A DNA stretch of 64,000 bases from Lachnospiraceae bacterium UBA7143. GTDB lineage: Bacteria > Bacillota > Clostridia > Lachnospirales > Lachnospiraceae. The stretch spans positions 1 to 64,000 of the forward strand of contig DKWV01000001.1 in assembly GCA_002491905.1 (NCBI GenBank), given 5' to 3'. Below the pieces are notes generated by a model. It was given only the letters and a program-made list of their open reading frames with translations, was not told the origin of the DNA and ran no database searches. The translations under genes were made by a program, and so were the position numbers. Below, one piece after another: positions 26,420 to 35,428 of this stretch. The first letter of the stretch is position 1, and the number at the start of each line of letters is the position of its first letter.

Positions 26420-28035
26420 TATTCCACCGTGCCGTTTATACTGCGGAGTGCAAACATCACTGCCACCATCAGCACGATTCCCACGGGAAGCGCAATCCAT
26501 GCGCTCTTCACAAAACCTGCCACGATGTAGGTAACAAAGGACACTACCGCCGCCAGAACCGCGTAGGGGAGCTGCGTCGTGACATGGTTCACATGCTCGC
26601 ACTGTGCGCCCGCGGAGGCCATGATGGTCGTGTCGGAAATGGGTGAACAGTGGTCACCGCAGACCGCGCCCGCCATACAGGCGGAAATGGACATAATCAT
26701 CATCTGCGGATCGCCGTTCTGGAACACCGCAACCACAATGGGGATCAGAATGCCAAAGGTTCCCCATGAGGTGCCTGTCGCAAAAGCAAGGAAACATCCC
26801 ACCACAAAGATAATGGCTGGCAGGAAGTTCATAAACGCACCCGCGCTGGACTCCACCAGTCCAGCCACATACAGATCCGCCCCAAGGCTGTCCGTCATGG
26901 CCTTGAGCGTCCACGCAAAGGTAAGAATCAGAATCGCAGGCACCATCGCCCGGAATCCTTCCGGAATACAGTCCATGCACTCCTTAAAGGAGAGCACCCG
27001 GCGGATCTGGTAAAGAACAATCGTGATAATCAGGCCGAAAAAGCTGCCAAGCGTCAATCCCAGAGAGGCATCAGAGTTGGAGAACGCCTCCACAAAGCCC
27101 ACTCCCTCAAAGAAACCGCCCGTGTAAATCATACCGATCACACAGCAGACAATCAGTGCGGCAATAGGAATCAACAGATCTATGACGCCGCCCTTTGCAC
27201 TGATCTTCTCCTCCTTCGCATTCTCATAAGGCCGTCCCGGCGTGGTAAAGAGATCCCCCTTCCGGGCCGCATTTTTTTCATGCTCTTTCATTTTGCCAAA
27301 CTCGGTTTTCATCAGCACCATGCCCACCATCATAACAATGGTAAGAATCGCATAGAAATTGTAAGGAATCGCGCGGATAAAAATGGAGAAGCCGTCCTCG
27401 CCCTCCACGAATCCCGTCACCGCCGCCGCCCAGGAGGAGATCGGCGCAATGATACACACAGGCGCTGCCGTTGCGTCGATCAGATACGCCAGCTTCGACC
27501 TTGATACCTTAAACTTGTCTGTCACAGGCCGCATCACGCTGCCCACGGTCAGGCAGTTAAAATAATCGTCGATAAAGATGAGCACACCCAAAAGGATCGT
27601 TGCCAACTGCGCTCCCACACGGTTCTTGATATGGTTTGCCGCAAACTGCCCGAAAGCCGCCGATCCGCCCGCCTTGTTCATCAGGCTGACCATCGCGCCC
27701 AGAATCACCAGAAATACCAGTATACCTACATTGTAACTGTCGGACAGAACGCCGATGATCCCATCCGAGAAAATATGGGTGACCGTCAACTCGAACTGAA
27801 AGCCTGAATACAGAAGCGCTCCCATCAAAATTCCCACGAACAGGGAGCTGTAGACCTCCTTCGTGATCAGCGCAAGGCCGATTGCCACAATGGCAGGAAC
27901 CAGCGCCCAGAACGTTGCGTGGAGGGCGGGCACATACTCCATCTCCTCCTCCGCAGCAAACACCGTCGTGGAAAATGTAAACGCCAGCAATAATACTGTG
28001 GGCAGCATCATCCACCTTCTTTTCATTCGTCTCAT
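26419..28035 (-). CDS. Na+/H+ antiporter NhaC family
   Basis: 538 residues from ATG 28035, chosen because AAGGAG then stands eight bases away; an ATG six bases earlier is possible. There is an N-terminal hydrophobic leader and about 12 membrane segments. Conserved stretches include FVGILMGALLYSG, FIDDYFNCLTVGSVMRP (the central DD-x-x-N motif) and GDHCSPISDTTIMASAGAQCEHV, the NhaC signature. The ion and co-substrate are not settled by sequence; family members also exchange malate or lactate. Confidence 0.92.
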   Translation of the reverse strand: MRRMKRRWMMLPTVLLLAFTFSTTVFAAEEEMEYVPALHATFWALVPAIVAIGLALITKEVYSSLFVGILMGALLYSGFQFELTVTHIFSDGIIGVLSDSYNVGILVFLVILGAMVSLMNKAGGSAAFGQFAANHIKNRVGAQLATILLGVLIFIDDYFNCLTVGSVMRPVTDKFKVSRSKLAYLIDATAAPVCIIAPISSWAAAVTGFVEGEDGFSIFIRAIPYNFYAILTIVMMVGMVLMKTEFGKMKEHEKNAARKGDLFTTPGRPYENAKEEKISAKGGVIDLLIPIAALIVCCVIGMIYTGGFFEGVGFVEAFSNSDASLGLTLGSFFGLIITIVLYQIRRVLSFKECMDCIPEGFRAMVPAILILTFAWTLKAMTDSLGADLYVAGLVESSAGAFMNFLPAIIFVVGCFLAFATGTSWGTFGILIPIVVAVFQNGDPQMMIMSISACMAGAVCGDHCSPISDTTIMASAGAQCEHVNHVTTQLPYAVLAAVVSFVTYIVAGFVKSAWIALPVGIVLMVAVMFALRSINGTVE

Positions 28036-28249
28036 AACCATTTCTCCTTCTTCTTATGTTTTTTGACGCTATGCGCGTCCGGCAGATACCCTCTGTCGCA
28101 GTTTCTTATCTATATAAATGGAAGTACCACAAACACGCCGCTCACCGCCACGCATTTGTGGTATTTCTTATTTTCCGTCTGATCCGGGCTGTGGCCGCCC
28201 TCTTTTGTTTCCTAAATCCTGTCCGCTGAACCGAATAAAATCACATTTT
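28036..28249 (-). promoter_or_regulatory. Structured leader of the nhaC-family gene
   Basis: About 200 transcribed bases precede the start codon. A strong hairpin is visible (TACCACAAA / TTTGTGGTA, about 28122-28160), with a long purine-rich single-stranded part upstream. No known riboswitch class was recognised. Confidence 0.4.
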
Positions 28250-28278
28250 ATTTTACCCGACAATCCACAAAGTGTCAA
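28250..28278 (-). promoter_or_regulatory. Promoter of the nhaC-family gene
   Basis: TTGACA (28273-28278), 17-base spacer, TAAAAT (28250-28255) on the minus strand. Confidence 0.7.
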
Positions 28279-28330
28279 ATATTTCTTAAAAGCCGTAAAA
28301 ACCGCCATAAATCCCAACCCGACGTCATTC

Positions 28331-29125
28331 TCACAGCCTCGCCTCCATCAGATTCCCCGAGCCATACCTCCTAAGCCCCCTGTAAAATACCGCCACCGCC
28401 GCCGCAGACAGCGCACAGGCGTACCCAAGCACCGCAAGGAACATCCCCGCATGGAAGTTTACTATCACATGCACCGGATGCCAGAGCGCCATCCCCACCG
28501 GGATGACAAAATACAGCAGAAACCGGGAGGCTCCCTTAAAAATCCCATCCGGATAAGTGCCAAAGCTGATCATACCCATTACCACCTGATTTTCCAGAAA
28601 ATCCATCCGCAAAAACCAGAAAGACAGACTTCCCAGAAGCAGACCGAATGCCGTAAAAATGATTGCTCCCGTCACCGTAAACAGCAGAAACAGGAAGAAA
28701 CCGGACACGCCCGGACCGCAGATGCACAAAATCACCATCCCATAAAGGAAATCACCGATCGCCGAGATATCGGTGGACGAAGTGATCACACTGACCAACA
28801 CATTCTTCGGCTGTACCAAAAAAGAATCCAGTTTCCCCTTGACAATCAGGTCAGGCAGGGAAAACACTCTCGCAAACAAAATATGCGCAAGGCCGAAGGA
28901 CGACGCAGTCAGTCCCCATAACAGCATTACTTCCCGCAGAGTATATCCCCCTACCTCATCCCGAATCCGAAACAGGATAAACCACTGCACAAGAAAGGAA
29001 GCATTGTTTAACACCATAAAACAGATATTTGTGAGAAACGTAACCTTGTTCACCATCTCACGCATCATATTATATTTAATAGTAAGAAAACATACCCGCA
29101 ATTGATTTTCAGCCGCCGTTAACAT
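28331..29125 (-). CDS. ABC-2 type permease (COG3694/DUF990 type)
   Basis: 264 residues, six hydrophobic segments. It is the second permease of a three-gene exporter with the COG4587-like permease and the COG4586-like ATPase. Its frame opens 17 bases inside the end of the preceding permease gene, so translation is coupled; an internal ATG at 29068 is an alternative start. The family is annotated as viologen or drug exporters, but the substrate is unknown. Confidence 0.88.
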   Translation of the reverse strand: MLTAAENQLRVCFLTIKYNMMREMVNKVTFLTNICFMVLNNASFLVQWFILFRIRDEVGGYTLREVMLLWGLTASSFGLAHILFARVFSLPDLIVKGKLDSFLVQPKNVLVSVITSSTDISAIGDFLYGMVILCICGPGVSGFFLFLLFTVTGAIIFTAFGLLLGSLSFWFLRMDFLENQVVMGMISFGTYPDGIFKGASRFLLYFVIPVGMALWHPVHVIVNFHAGMFLAVLGYACALSAAAVAVFYRGLRRYGSGNLMEARL

Positions 29126-29954
29126 ACAGCTTCTTCACCCCTTTCCTGTAAATCAGAACCATCAGCCCAAAGCCGGCCGCCAGATATAACATCTGCGCCG
29201 CCAGAACTTCCAGACATTTCTCAGGACTGAAATCCACGATCAGCTTAGCCGGGCCATAGCATACGGTATAGATCGGTGTCATTTTCAATAACGGCTGTAA
29301 TGCTCTTGGAAAGATTTCAACCGGAAACAGAACCCCCACCACCAGAATCATCTTATCATACAGCCACTGAAACGGCGTCGCATCCTCAATCCAGAAAGAG
29401 AACAGGCTGATACACAGCTTGAACACCGCATTGATGGTAAGCCCCAGAACCACACAGACCGCCATCGCCGGAAACGCCTTTGGCCGGAAACCAGACAAAG
29501 GCCCCACCATCACCGTTCCCATTACCGCCGCCAAAACCGCGTACATAGGCAGCCTGACACTCCACTCACCAGTGTATCTCGTCAAAATGTACAGCGTATA
29601 ATGGTACGGTTTGTTCATCAGATAAGCGATATTGCCACCCCGGATGTCCCCCGCCACCGTCCTCGCCACAAAAGCTCCGTCAGAGCCAAAAATCAGCATC
29701 TCCGTCATCATCACGTACCAGATCATCTGCTCCTTTGTGTAGCCCGCAATCAGCTCTCCCGGCGTCCGGTACATATATCCCCAAAGCTTAATAAAAATAT
29801 AGATAAAAATAAAATACGAGAAAAATCCCATTGTCACATTGGCCGCATACTGCAGGTTTTCCATCAGTACGGACCGATAGATAACCGCATATTTACGCCA
29901 CGGCCTGCGGCTTCCTACATTCATTGAAACAATTTTATCCCTGCATCTGCCCAT
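29109..29954 (-). CDS. ABC-2 type permease (COG4587 type)
   Basis: 281 residues, six hydrophobic segments with YMYRTPGELIAGYTKEQMIWYVM in the first loop, typical of this permease group. It follows the ATPase by three bases. The ATG at 29921 (MNVGSRR) is an alternative start. It forms a heterodimer with the 28331 permease by family precedent. Confidence 0.88.
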   Translation of the reverse strand: MGRCRDKIVSMNVGSRRPWRKYAVIYRSVLMENLQYAANVTMGFFSYFIFIYIFIKLWGYMYRTPGELIAGYTKEQMIWYVMMTEMLIFGSDGAFVARTVAGDIRGGNIAYLMNKPYHYTLYILTRYTGEWSVRLPMYAVLAAVMGTVMVGPLSGFRPKAFPAMAVCVVLGLTINAVFKLCISLFSFWIEDATPFQWLYDKMILVVGVLFPVEIFPRALQPLLKMTPIYTVCYGPAKLIVDFSPEKCLEVLAAQMLYLAAGFGLMVLIYRKGVKKLYVNGG

Positions 29955-29957
29955 AGG

Positions 29958-30764
29958 TCACCCATCCCCTTCCGATCTGTAAATATCCACAATGATCTCC
30001 TCCAGCGCGCGCTTATCCTGATAATGGCGTTTCAACCGCTCCACAGAATCGTCCAGCACAATCTGTCCGTCGTTCACAATGATAATGCGCCTGCACAGTT
30101 TTTCGATATCCCCCACATCATGGCTGGTCAGAAAAATCGTGGTGTGTTCCTCCCTGTTCATCTGCTTAATCAGCTCCCGTACATTTTCCTTCACCACCGG
30201 GTCCAAGCCGATCGTCGGCTCATCCAGAAACAGCACCTTCGGCTTATGGATCAGCGACGCTACAATCTCACAGCGGATCCGCTGTCCCAGCGACAAGTTT
30301 CTGACAGGTGTGTCAATAAAGTCTTTCAGCGCAAACCGCTCCGAAAGCTCTTCAATCCTTTCCTCCGTCTCGCACTCTGAAAGGTCGTAGATAGCCCCGA
30401 AAAAGCGGAAGTTATCGTTGGGCGTCAGATGTGTCCAGAGCTGCTCCTTCTGTCCGAATACCGTGCCGATCTGGTAGGCAAGCTGCTTTCTTTTCTTTGT
30501 CGGATCAATCCCCAGCACCTCCACCCGGCCCCCGTCTGGATAAAGGATTCCTGTCAGCATCTTGATGGTGGTGCTCTTCCCCGCGCCGTTTGGTCCGATA
30601 AAGGCAAGCATCTCCCCCTCCTCCACGGTAAAGGTGACCCCTTTCACCGCCCGGATCTCCTCTGTATGCGGATGAATAATCGCTTTGATGCTGCCGCGCA
30701 TTCCCTTTTCCTTCCGCTTTACCCGAAAGGTTTTCGATAAATTTTCCACCGTGATTGCCTGCAT
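29958..30764 (-). CDS. ABC transporter ATP-binding protein (COG4586 type)
   Basis: 268 residues from ATG 30764 (AAGGAGAGGAG upstream). Walker A GPNGAGKSTTIKML, signature NLSLGQRIRCEI and Walker B KVLFLDEPTIGLDP are intact, as is the switch histidine in FLTSHDV. It energises the two downstream permeases. The longer open frame starting at 30872 runs through the leader terminator and is not the real start. Expression is probably attenuated by the leader at 30827-31059. Confidence 0.93.
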   Translation of the reverse strand: MQAITVENLSKTFRVKRKEKGMRGSIKAIIHPHTEEIRAVKGVTFTVEEGEMLAFIGPNGAGKSTTIKMLTGILYPDGGRVEVLGIDPTKKRKQLAYQIGTVFGQKEQLWTHLTPNDNFRFFGAIYDLSECETEERIEELSERFALKDFIDTPVRNLSLGQRIRCEIVASLIHKPKVLFLDEPTIGLDPVVKENVRELIKQMNREEHTTIFLTSHDVGDIEKLCRRIIIVNDGQIVLDDSVERLKRHYQDKRALEEIIVDIYRSEGDG

Positions 30765-30787
30765 GACTGTTCTCTCCTCTCCTTTTA

Positions 30788-30825
30788 TCGAATAAGCAGA
30801 CTCGAAAGGCTTCACCTTATTCGCG
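30788..30825. repeat. Hairpin element related to the aspS and glnA leader elements
   Basis: On the minus strand it reads CGAATAAG...CTTATTCG, with CGAGTCTGCTTATTCG resembling the end of the aspS-leader element. It lies directly after the terminator and before the ATPase ribosome-binding site. Confidence 0.5.
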
Positions 30826-30826
30826 T

Positions 30827-30881
30827 AAAAAAAGAGAACCCTCTGTTCCATACACCCTCGTGTATTTCCCATGCGGTTCTC
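30827..30881 (-). terminator. Attenuator terminator in the ABC exporter leader
   Basis: Stem GAGAACC (30875-30881, read on minus) pairs with GGTTCTC (30834-30840) and runs into seven T. An inner ATACACGAGGGTGTAT hairpin lies in the loop. A GGTT about 15 bases upstream of the 5' arm could form a competing stem. Confidence 0.72.
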
Positions 30882-30958
30882 CTATCCTAAAACCTGATTC
30901 CCGCACGGCCAAATAAGACCCTCCGTCCTACGGCCATGCGCTTGCGGCTTTTGCCGCC

Positions 30959-31036
30959 TTAAGTCGTGACCGTAATCTGAAACATCTGCATCATACCCAT
31001 AATGACCATAAACGGGACCAGGTTCCTGTTAAACAT
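30959..31036 (-). CDS. 25-residue leader peptide upstream of the ABC exporter
   Basis: ATG at 31036 follows AGAGGAG by eight bases, only about 20 bases after the predicted transcription start. The peptide begins MFNRNLVPFMVIMGMMQMFQ, ends with threonines at TAA 30959-30961, and is rich in methionine and phenylalanine. It is followed by a GGCGGC/GCCGCC-type hairpin, a second CATGGCC/GGCCGTG hairpin, and the terminator at 30827-30881. This is the layout of ribosome-sensing attenuators of resistance genes. It could also be a small membrane peptide. Confidence 0.6.
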   Translation of the reverse strand: MFNRNLVPFMVIMGMMQMFQITVTT

Positions 31037-31065
31037 ATCTATGTCTCCTCTTTGAATTTTCAGAT

Positions 31066-31094
31066 AGAATAGCACAGCTTTCCAAATCTGTCAA
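31066..31094 (-). promoter_or_regulatory. Promoter of the ABC exporter leader
   Basis: TTGACA (31089-31094), 17-base spacer, TATTCT (31066-31071) on the minus strand. Confidence 0.68.
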
Positions 31095-31141
31095 ACATTA
31101 TTTTTTATTTTTCAACCAAAAGCGAGATCGGTATTACCATT

Positions 31142-34100
31142 TTACTCCTTGTCATGGATCTCCCCGTGCAGCTCCTGCAGCGGCTTCACTTCGCTGCCCT
31201 TGTGGGTTTTCAGGTAATGAATCCCCTCCGCCGTCACCTTCGCCGCAGCTACCGTGGTGATATAGGGCGTCTTCGCCTTGATTGCCGCCTTGCGCAGATA
31301 ACTGTCGTCGTACACGCTGTCCTTGCCCACGGGAGAATTGATAATCAGGTCGAAATCGCCGTTGGTAATCATGTCACCCACGTTAGGGCGCCCCTCGTAA
31401 AGCTTTTTCGCCTTCGTTGCCGGAACCCCTGCTGCCGTGATCAGGTTATAGGTGCCTTCGGTAGCTACAATCTCGAAACCGTCCTCCGCCAGACTCTTTG
31501 CCACCTCCACCACTTCGTCCTTATCCTTCTTATTCACGGAAATCAGCACCGTGCCTTCAAGAGGGAGCTTAGACTGCACCGCCTCCTGCGCCTTGAAGAA
31601 AGCTTCGCCGTAGGAGCGGGAAAGTCCCAGCACTTCTCCGGTAGAGCGCATTTCCGGCCCGAGAATCGGATCCACCTCCGGGAACATGTTGAAGGGGAAT
31701 ACCGCCTCCTTCACACCATAATACGGTATCACCTGTTCTTTTAACCCCGGAACCGGCGACGGCCGTCCCGTAAGCTCCGAGGTGATGATATCGGTGGCTA
31801 ACGGCACCATACGGATATTGCAGACTTTTGACACGAGCGGCACAGTGCGGGACGCTCTGGGATTGGCTTCCAGCACGAACACCTTGCCGTTCTCGATGGC
31901 ATACTGCATGTTCATCAGTCCCTTGACATGCATTTCCTCCGCAATCTTTCTCGTGTACTCCTTGATCGTCTCCACACTCTCCGGCGGAATGTGTACGGAC
32001 GGGATAATGCAGGCCGAATCCCCGGAGTGGATACCCGCCAGCTCAATATGCTCCATCACCGCAGGCACAAAGGCGTGGGAGCCGTCGCTGATCGCGTCCG
32101 CCTCGCACTCCAACGCGTGATTTAAGAAACGGTCAATCAGAATCGGCCGGTCAGGCGTCACACCTACCGCCGCATTCATGTACTCCTTCATGCTCTCATC
32201 ATCGTAAACTACTTCCATTCCTCTGCCGCCCAGCACATAGGAGGGACGCACCATCACCGGATAGCCAATCTGCGCCGCAATGCCAAGCGCTTCCTCCACC
32301 GTGGTCGCCATGCCCGACTCCGGCATGGGAATTTCCAGTTTCTCCATCATGGCGCGGAACTGGTCGCGGTCCTCCGCCAGATCAATCACGGAGGGGGAGG
32401 TCCCCAGAATCCGAACCCCGTTCTCCTCCAGCTCGGAAGCCAGATTTAAGGGCGTCTGCCCGCCAAACTGGGCAATCACGCCCAGCGGTTTCTCTTTGTT
32501 ATAGATACTCAGCACATCCTCCAAAGTAAGCGGCTCAAAATACAGCTTATCGGAGGTATCATAGTCGGTGGACACCGTCTCCGGGTTACAGTTCACAATG
32601 ATCGTCTCAAAGCCCAGCTTCTTAAGCGCCATCGCCGCATGCACGCAGCAATAGTCAAACTCGATGCCCTGCCCGATCCGATTGGGACCGCCGCCCAGAA
32701 TCATAATCTTCTGTTTCTCCTCGTTCACCGGGTTTTTATCCGGCGCGTTGTAGGTAGAATAATAGTAAGCACTGTTCTCCGTGCCGCTGACATGCACGCC
32801 CTCCCATGCCTCCTCCACGCCGAGCGCAAGGCGCCGGTTGCGGATATCTGCCTCGGGTATCTCCAGAAGCTGACTCAGATATTTGTCGGAAAAGCCGTCC
32901 TTCTTGGCGCTCACCAGCATTTCGTCGGGCAGCATGCTTCCTTTATGCCGTAAAATAGCTTCCTCTTCCTCCACCAGCTCCTTCATCTGCTCGATAAAGT
33001 AAGCCTTCACCTTGGTGATCTCAAAAATTTCCTCCACAGTTGCGCCCTTTCTGAGCGCCTCATACATGAGGAAATGCCTCTCGCTGGACGGGCTGTTCAG
33101 CCGTCTTAACAACTCTTCCTTCGGCAGCGTGTCAAAATCCTTCGCGTGCCCCAGACCGTAACGACCCGTCTCCAGGGAACGGATGGCCTTCTGGAACGCC
33201 TCTTTATACGTTTTACCGATGCTCATCACTTCGCCCACAGCCCGCATCTGGGTGCCCAGCTTATCCTCCACGCCCTTAAACTTCTCAAAAGCCCAGCGCG
33301 CAAACTTGATCACCACATAGTCGCCGTCCGGCACATATTTGTCCAACGTCCCATACTTGCCGCAGGGAATGTCCTTCAAGGTCAGACCCGCCGCCAGCAT
33401 GGAGGACACCAGCGCAATCGGGAAGCCCGTCGCCTTGCTCGCCAGCGCGGAAGAACGGGACGTCCGGGGATTGATCTCAATCACGATAATCCGGTCTGTC
33501 ACCGGGTCATGGGCGAACTGCACGTTCGTGCCGCCGATCACCTGCACCGATTCCACAATCCGATACGCCTGCTCCTGTAACTTTTTCTGGCACTCCTCGG
33601 AGATGGTCAGCATGGGCGCGGAGCAGAAAGAATCGCCCGTGTGAACCCCCAGCGGGTCAATATTTTCAATGAAGCAGACTGTGATGATGTTGTTTTCCGC
33701 ATCCCGCACTACCTCAAGCTCCAGCTCCTCCCAGCCGAGGATGGACTCTTCCACCAGCACCTGTCCCACAAGGCTTGCCTGCAGGCCTCTGGCGCACACC
33801 ACTTTCAGCTCGTCCTTATTATAAACAAGACCGCCGCCTGCACCGCCCATAGTGTAGGCAGGACGCAGCACCACCGGGTAGCCGAGCTTTTCCGCGATAG
33901 AGAGCGCCTCCTCCACGGAGTAGGCGACCTCGCTGCGCGCCATCTCAATGCCCAGCTTGTTCATGGTCTTCTTAAATTCAATGCGGTCCTCTCCCCGCTC
34001 GATGGCATCCACCTGGACCCCAATCACTTTGACATTATACTTGTCCAGTATGCCTGCTTTGTTTAACTCTGCGCACAGGTTAAGCCCGGACTGCCCTCCC

Positions 34101-34369
34101 AGATTGGGAAGCAGTGCGTCGGGACGCTCTTTGGCAATGATCTGTTCCAGCCGTTCTACATTGAGTGGCTCAATATAAGTCACATCCGCCGTCTCCGGGT
34201 CCGTCATAATCGTCGCCGGGTTGGAATTGACCAGCACGATCTCGTACCCCAGCTTCCGCAGCGCCTTGCACGCCTGTGTCCCCGAGTAGTCAAACTCGCA
34301 GGCCTGTCCGATAATGATCGGGCCGGAACCGATAATTAACACCTTATGAATGTCTGTTCTGCGTGGCAT
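31142..34369 (-). CDS. carB: Carbamoyl-phosphate synthase large subunit
   Basis: 1075 residues from ATG 34369, after ACGGAGGAG. Two homologous ATP-grasp halves are visible: N half with VLIIGSGPIIIGQACEFDYSG and carboxyphosphate domain, C half with ILGGGPNRIGQGIEFDYCC and carbamoyl-phosphate domain, then the MGS-like allosteric domain (about 935-1075). It makes carbamoyl phosphate for pyrimidines and arginine. No carA lies beside it in the window. The upstream neighbour is instead the AT-rich island, whose boundary repeat sits in the carB leader. Confidence 0.97.
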   Translation of the reverse strand: MPRRTDIHKVLIIGSGPIIIGQACEFDYSGTQACKALRKLGYEIVLVNSNPATIMTDPETADVTYIEPLNVERLEQIIAKERPDALLPNLGGQSGLNLCAELNKAGILDKYNVKVIGVQVDAIERGEDRIEFKKTMNKLGIEMARSEVAYSVEEALSIAEKLGYPVVLRPAYTMGGAGGGLVYNKDELKVVCARGLQASLVGQVLVEESILGWEELELEVVRDAENNIITVCFIENIDPLGVHTGDSFCSAPMLTISEECQKKLQEQAYRIVESVQVIGGTNVQFAHDPVTDRIIVIEINPRTSRSSALASKATGFPIALVSSMLAAGLTLKDIPCGKYGTLDKYVPDGDYVVIKFARWAFEKFKGVEDKLGTQMRAVGEVMSIGKTYKEAFQKAIRSLETGRYGLGHAKDFDTLPKEELLRRLNSPSSERHFLMYEALRKGATVEEIFEITKVKAYFIEQMKELVEEEEAILRHKGSMLPDEMLVSAKKDGFSDKYLSQLLEIPEADIRNRRLALGVEEAWEGVHVSGTENSAYYYSTYNAPDKNPVNEEKQKIMILGGGPNRIGQGIEFDYCCVHAAMALKKLGFETIIVNCNPETVSTDYDTSDKLYFEPLTLEDVLSIYNKEKPLGVIAQFGGQTPLNLASELEENGVRILGTSPSVIDLAEDRDQFRAMMEKLEIPMPESGMATTVEEALGIAAQIGYPVMVRPSYVLGGRGMEVVYDDESMKEYMNAAVGVTPDRPILIDRFLNHALECEADAISDGSHAFVPAVMEHIELAGIHSGDSACIIPSVHIPPESVETIKEYTRKIAEEMHVKGLMNMQYAIENGKVFVLEANPRASRTVPLVSKVCNIRMVPLATDIITSELTGRPSPVPGLKEQVIPYYGVKEAVFPFNMFPEVDPILGPEMRSTGEVLGLSRSYGEAFFKAQEAVQSKLPLEGTVLISVNKKDKDEVVEVAKSLAEDGFEIVATEGTYNLITAAGVPATKAKKLYEGRPNVGDMITNGDFDLIINSPVGKDSVYDDSYLRKAAIKAKTPYITTVAAAKVTAEGIHYLKTHKGSEVKPLQELHGEIHDKE

Positions 34370-34413
34370 ATTTCTCCTCCGTTCTTCTGTCTCATCTGTC
34401 TTTGTACTAAAAA

Positions 34414-34455
34414 TAAGTATACAAAAAAATCCACATTTTAACAATGCGGATTTTC
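34414..34455. repeat. Copy A of a 42-bp direct repeat (terminator-containing)
   Basis: It matches 40323-40364 at 40 of 42 positions in the same orientation. On the minus strand it is a terminator-type hairpin (AAAATCCGCATT / AATGTGGATTTTTTT), here serving the GT2 gene at 34475. The two copies bound the AT-rich region. Confidence 0.8.
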
Positions 34456-34474
34456 CTATAAATGAACACTATGT

Positions 34475-35410
34475 TCATTCTCCAAAAATTTCTTTTTCAA
34501 TATAGATAGGCCGGTTTTTACCCTGTACATATATTCTGGCAATATACTCTCCCATAATACCCAATACAAACAGCTGTATTCCGCCCAATAGCAGAATCAA
34601 TCCCACTATAGTCGGGTATCCGGAAAAAGAGGCTGCACAAAACAGCTTTTGATAAATTATCACAAATAAATATACGATTGCCAGACTTGACGTTATGCAC
34701 CCCAGTACAGTGGCAATTTTTAGGGGAAACACAGTAAATGAAATAAAGCCTTCCAAAGCATAAGCCACCAAGGACTTGAAAGACCATTTTGACGTCCCAC
34801 TATTTCTCTTCTGTACTTCATATGGCATATAGTATGTTTTATATCCCACCCACGAAAAGATTCCCTTGGAAAAGCGAAAGTATTCCGGCAATGAAATAAT
34901 CGCCTCAACCATAGGATACCGAAAGGTCCGAAAATCACTGGCTCCTGAAACAAATTCCACATTGCAGATTTTATTAATCAGTTTATAAAAAACCTTCTTA
35001 AAAATCCGCAGTCTTCTCGCTTCCCGCCTATGCTTCTGATATGCAGCCACGCAATCATACTCACTATTATTCTCAAGGAAGTTTACCATATCAACGACAA
35101 TCCCGGGCGACTGCTGTAAATCTGCATCAATTATCGTTATGTAGTCCCCATCTGCATGTTTTAGTCCAGACAAGATAGCTGCCTCTTTCCCAAAGTTCCT
35201 TGAAAAACTTACCACTTTTACTACTGTGTTTGCCCGGGCATACAACTCTTTTAAGTGTGCCAAAGTTTTATCCCGACTGCCGTCATCTATAAAAATAATT
35301 TTATAGGTATACGAAGATTTTTGCATAACAGTCTGCACTTCATCAAAAAATCTTTCCACATTGTCCTCTTCATTAAAACACGGGACAACAAGAGATATTT
35401 TCACTGCCAT
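34475..35410 (-). CDS. Polyprenyl-phosphate glycosyltransferase (GtrB-like GT2)
   Basis: 311 residues. The GT-A domain has LVVPCFNEEDNVERFFDEV, IDADLQQSPG (DxD) and QKRNSGTSKWSFKSL, followed by two C-terminal membrane segments (about 230-255 and 265-290). The family transfers glucose or a related sugar to undecaprenyl phosphate on the inner face of the membrane for later transfer to surface polymers. It is the last gene of the AT-rich glycan operon. Codon use is visibly more AT-rich than in carB. Confidence 0.92.
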   Translation of the reverse strand: MAVKISLVVPCFNEEDNVERFFDEVQTVMQKSSYTYKIIFIDDGSRDKTLAHLKELYARANTVVKVVSFSRNFGKEAAILSGLKHADGDYITIIDADLQQSPGIVVDMVNFLENNSEYDCVAAYQKHRREARRLRIFKKVFYKLINKICNVEFVSGASDFRTFRYPMVEAIISLPEYFRFSKGIFSWVGYKTYYMPYEVQKRNSGTSKWSFKSLVAYALEGFISFTVFPLKIATVLGCITSSLAIVYLFVIIYQKLFCAASFSGYPTIVGLILLLGGIQLFVLGIMGEYIARIYVQGKNRPIYIEKEIFGE

Positions 35411-35428
35411 TTCTCCACCTACCGTTTA

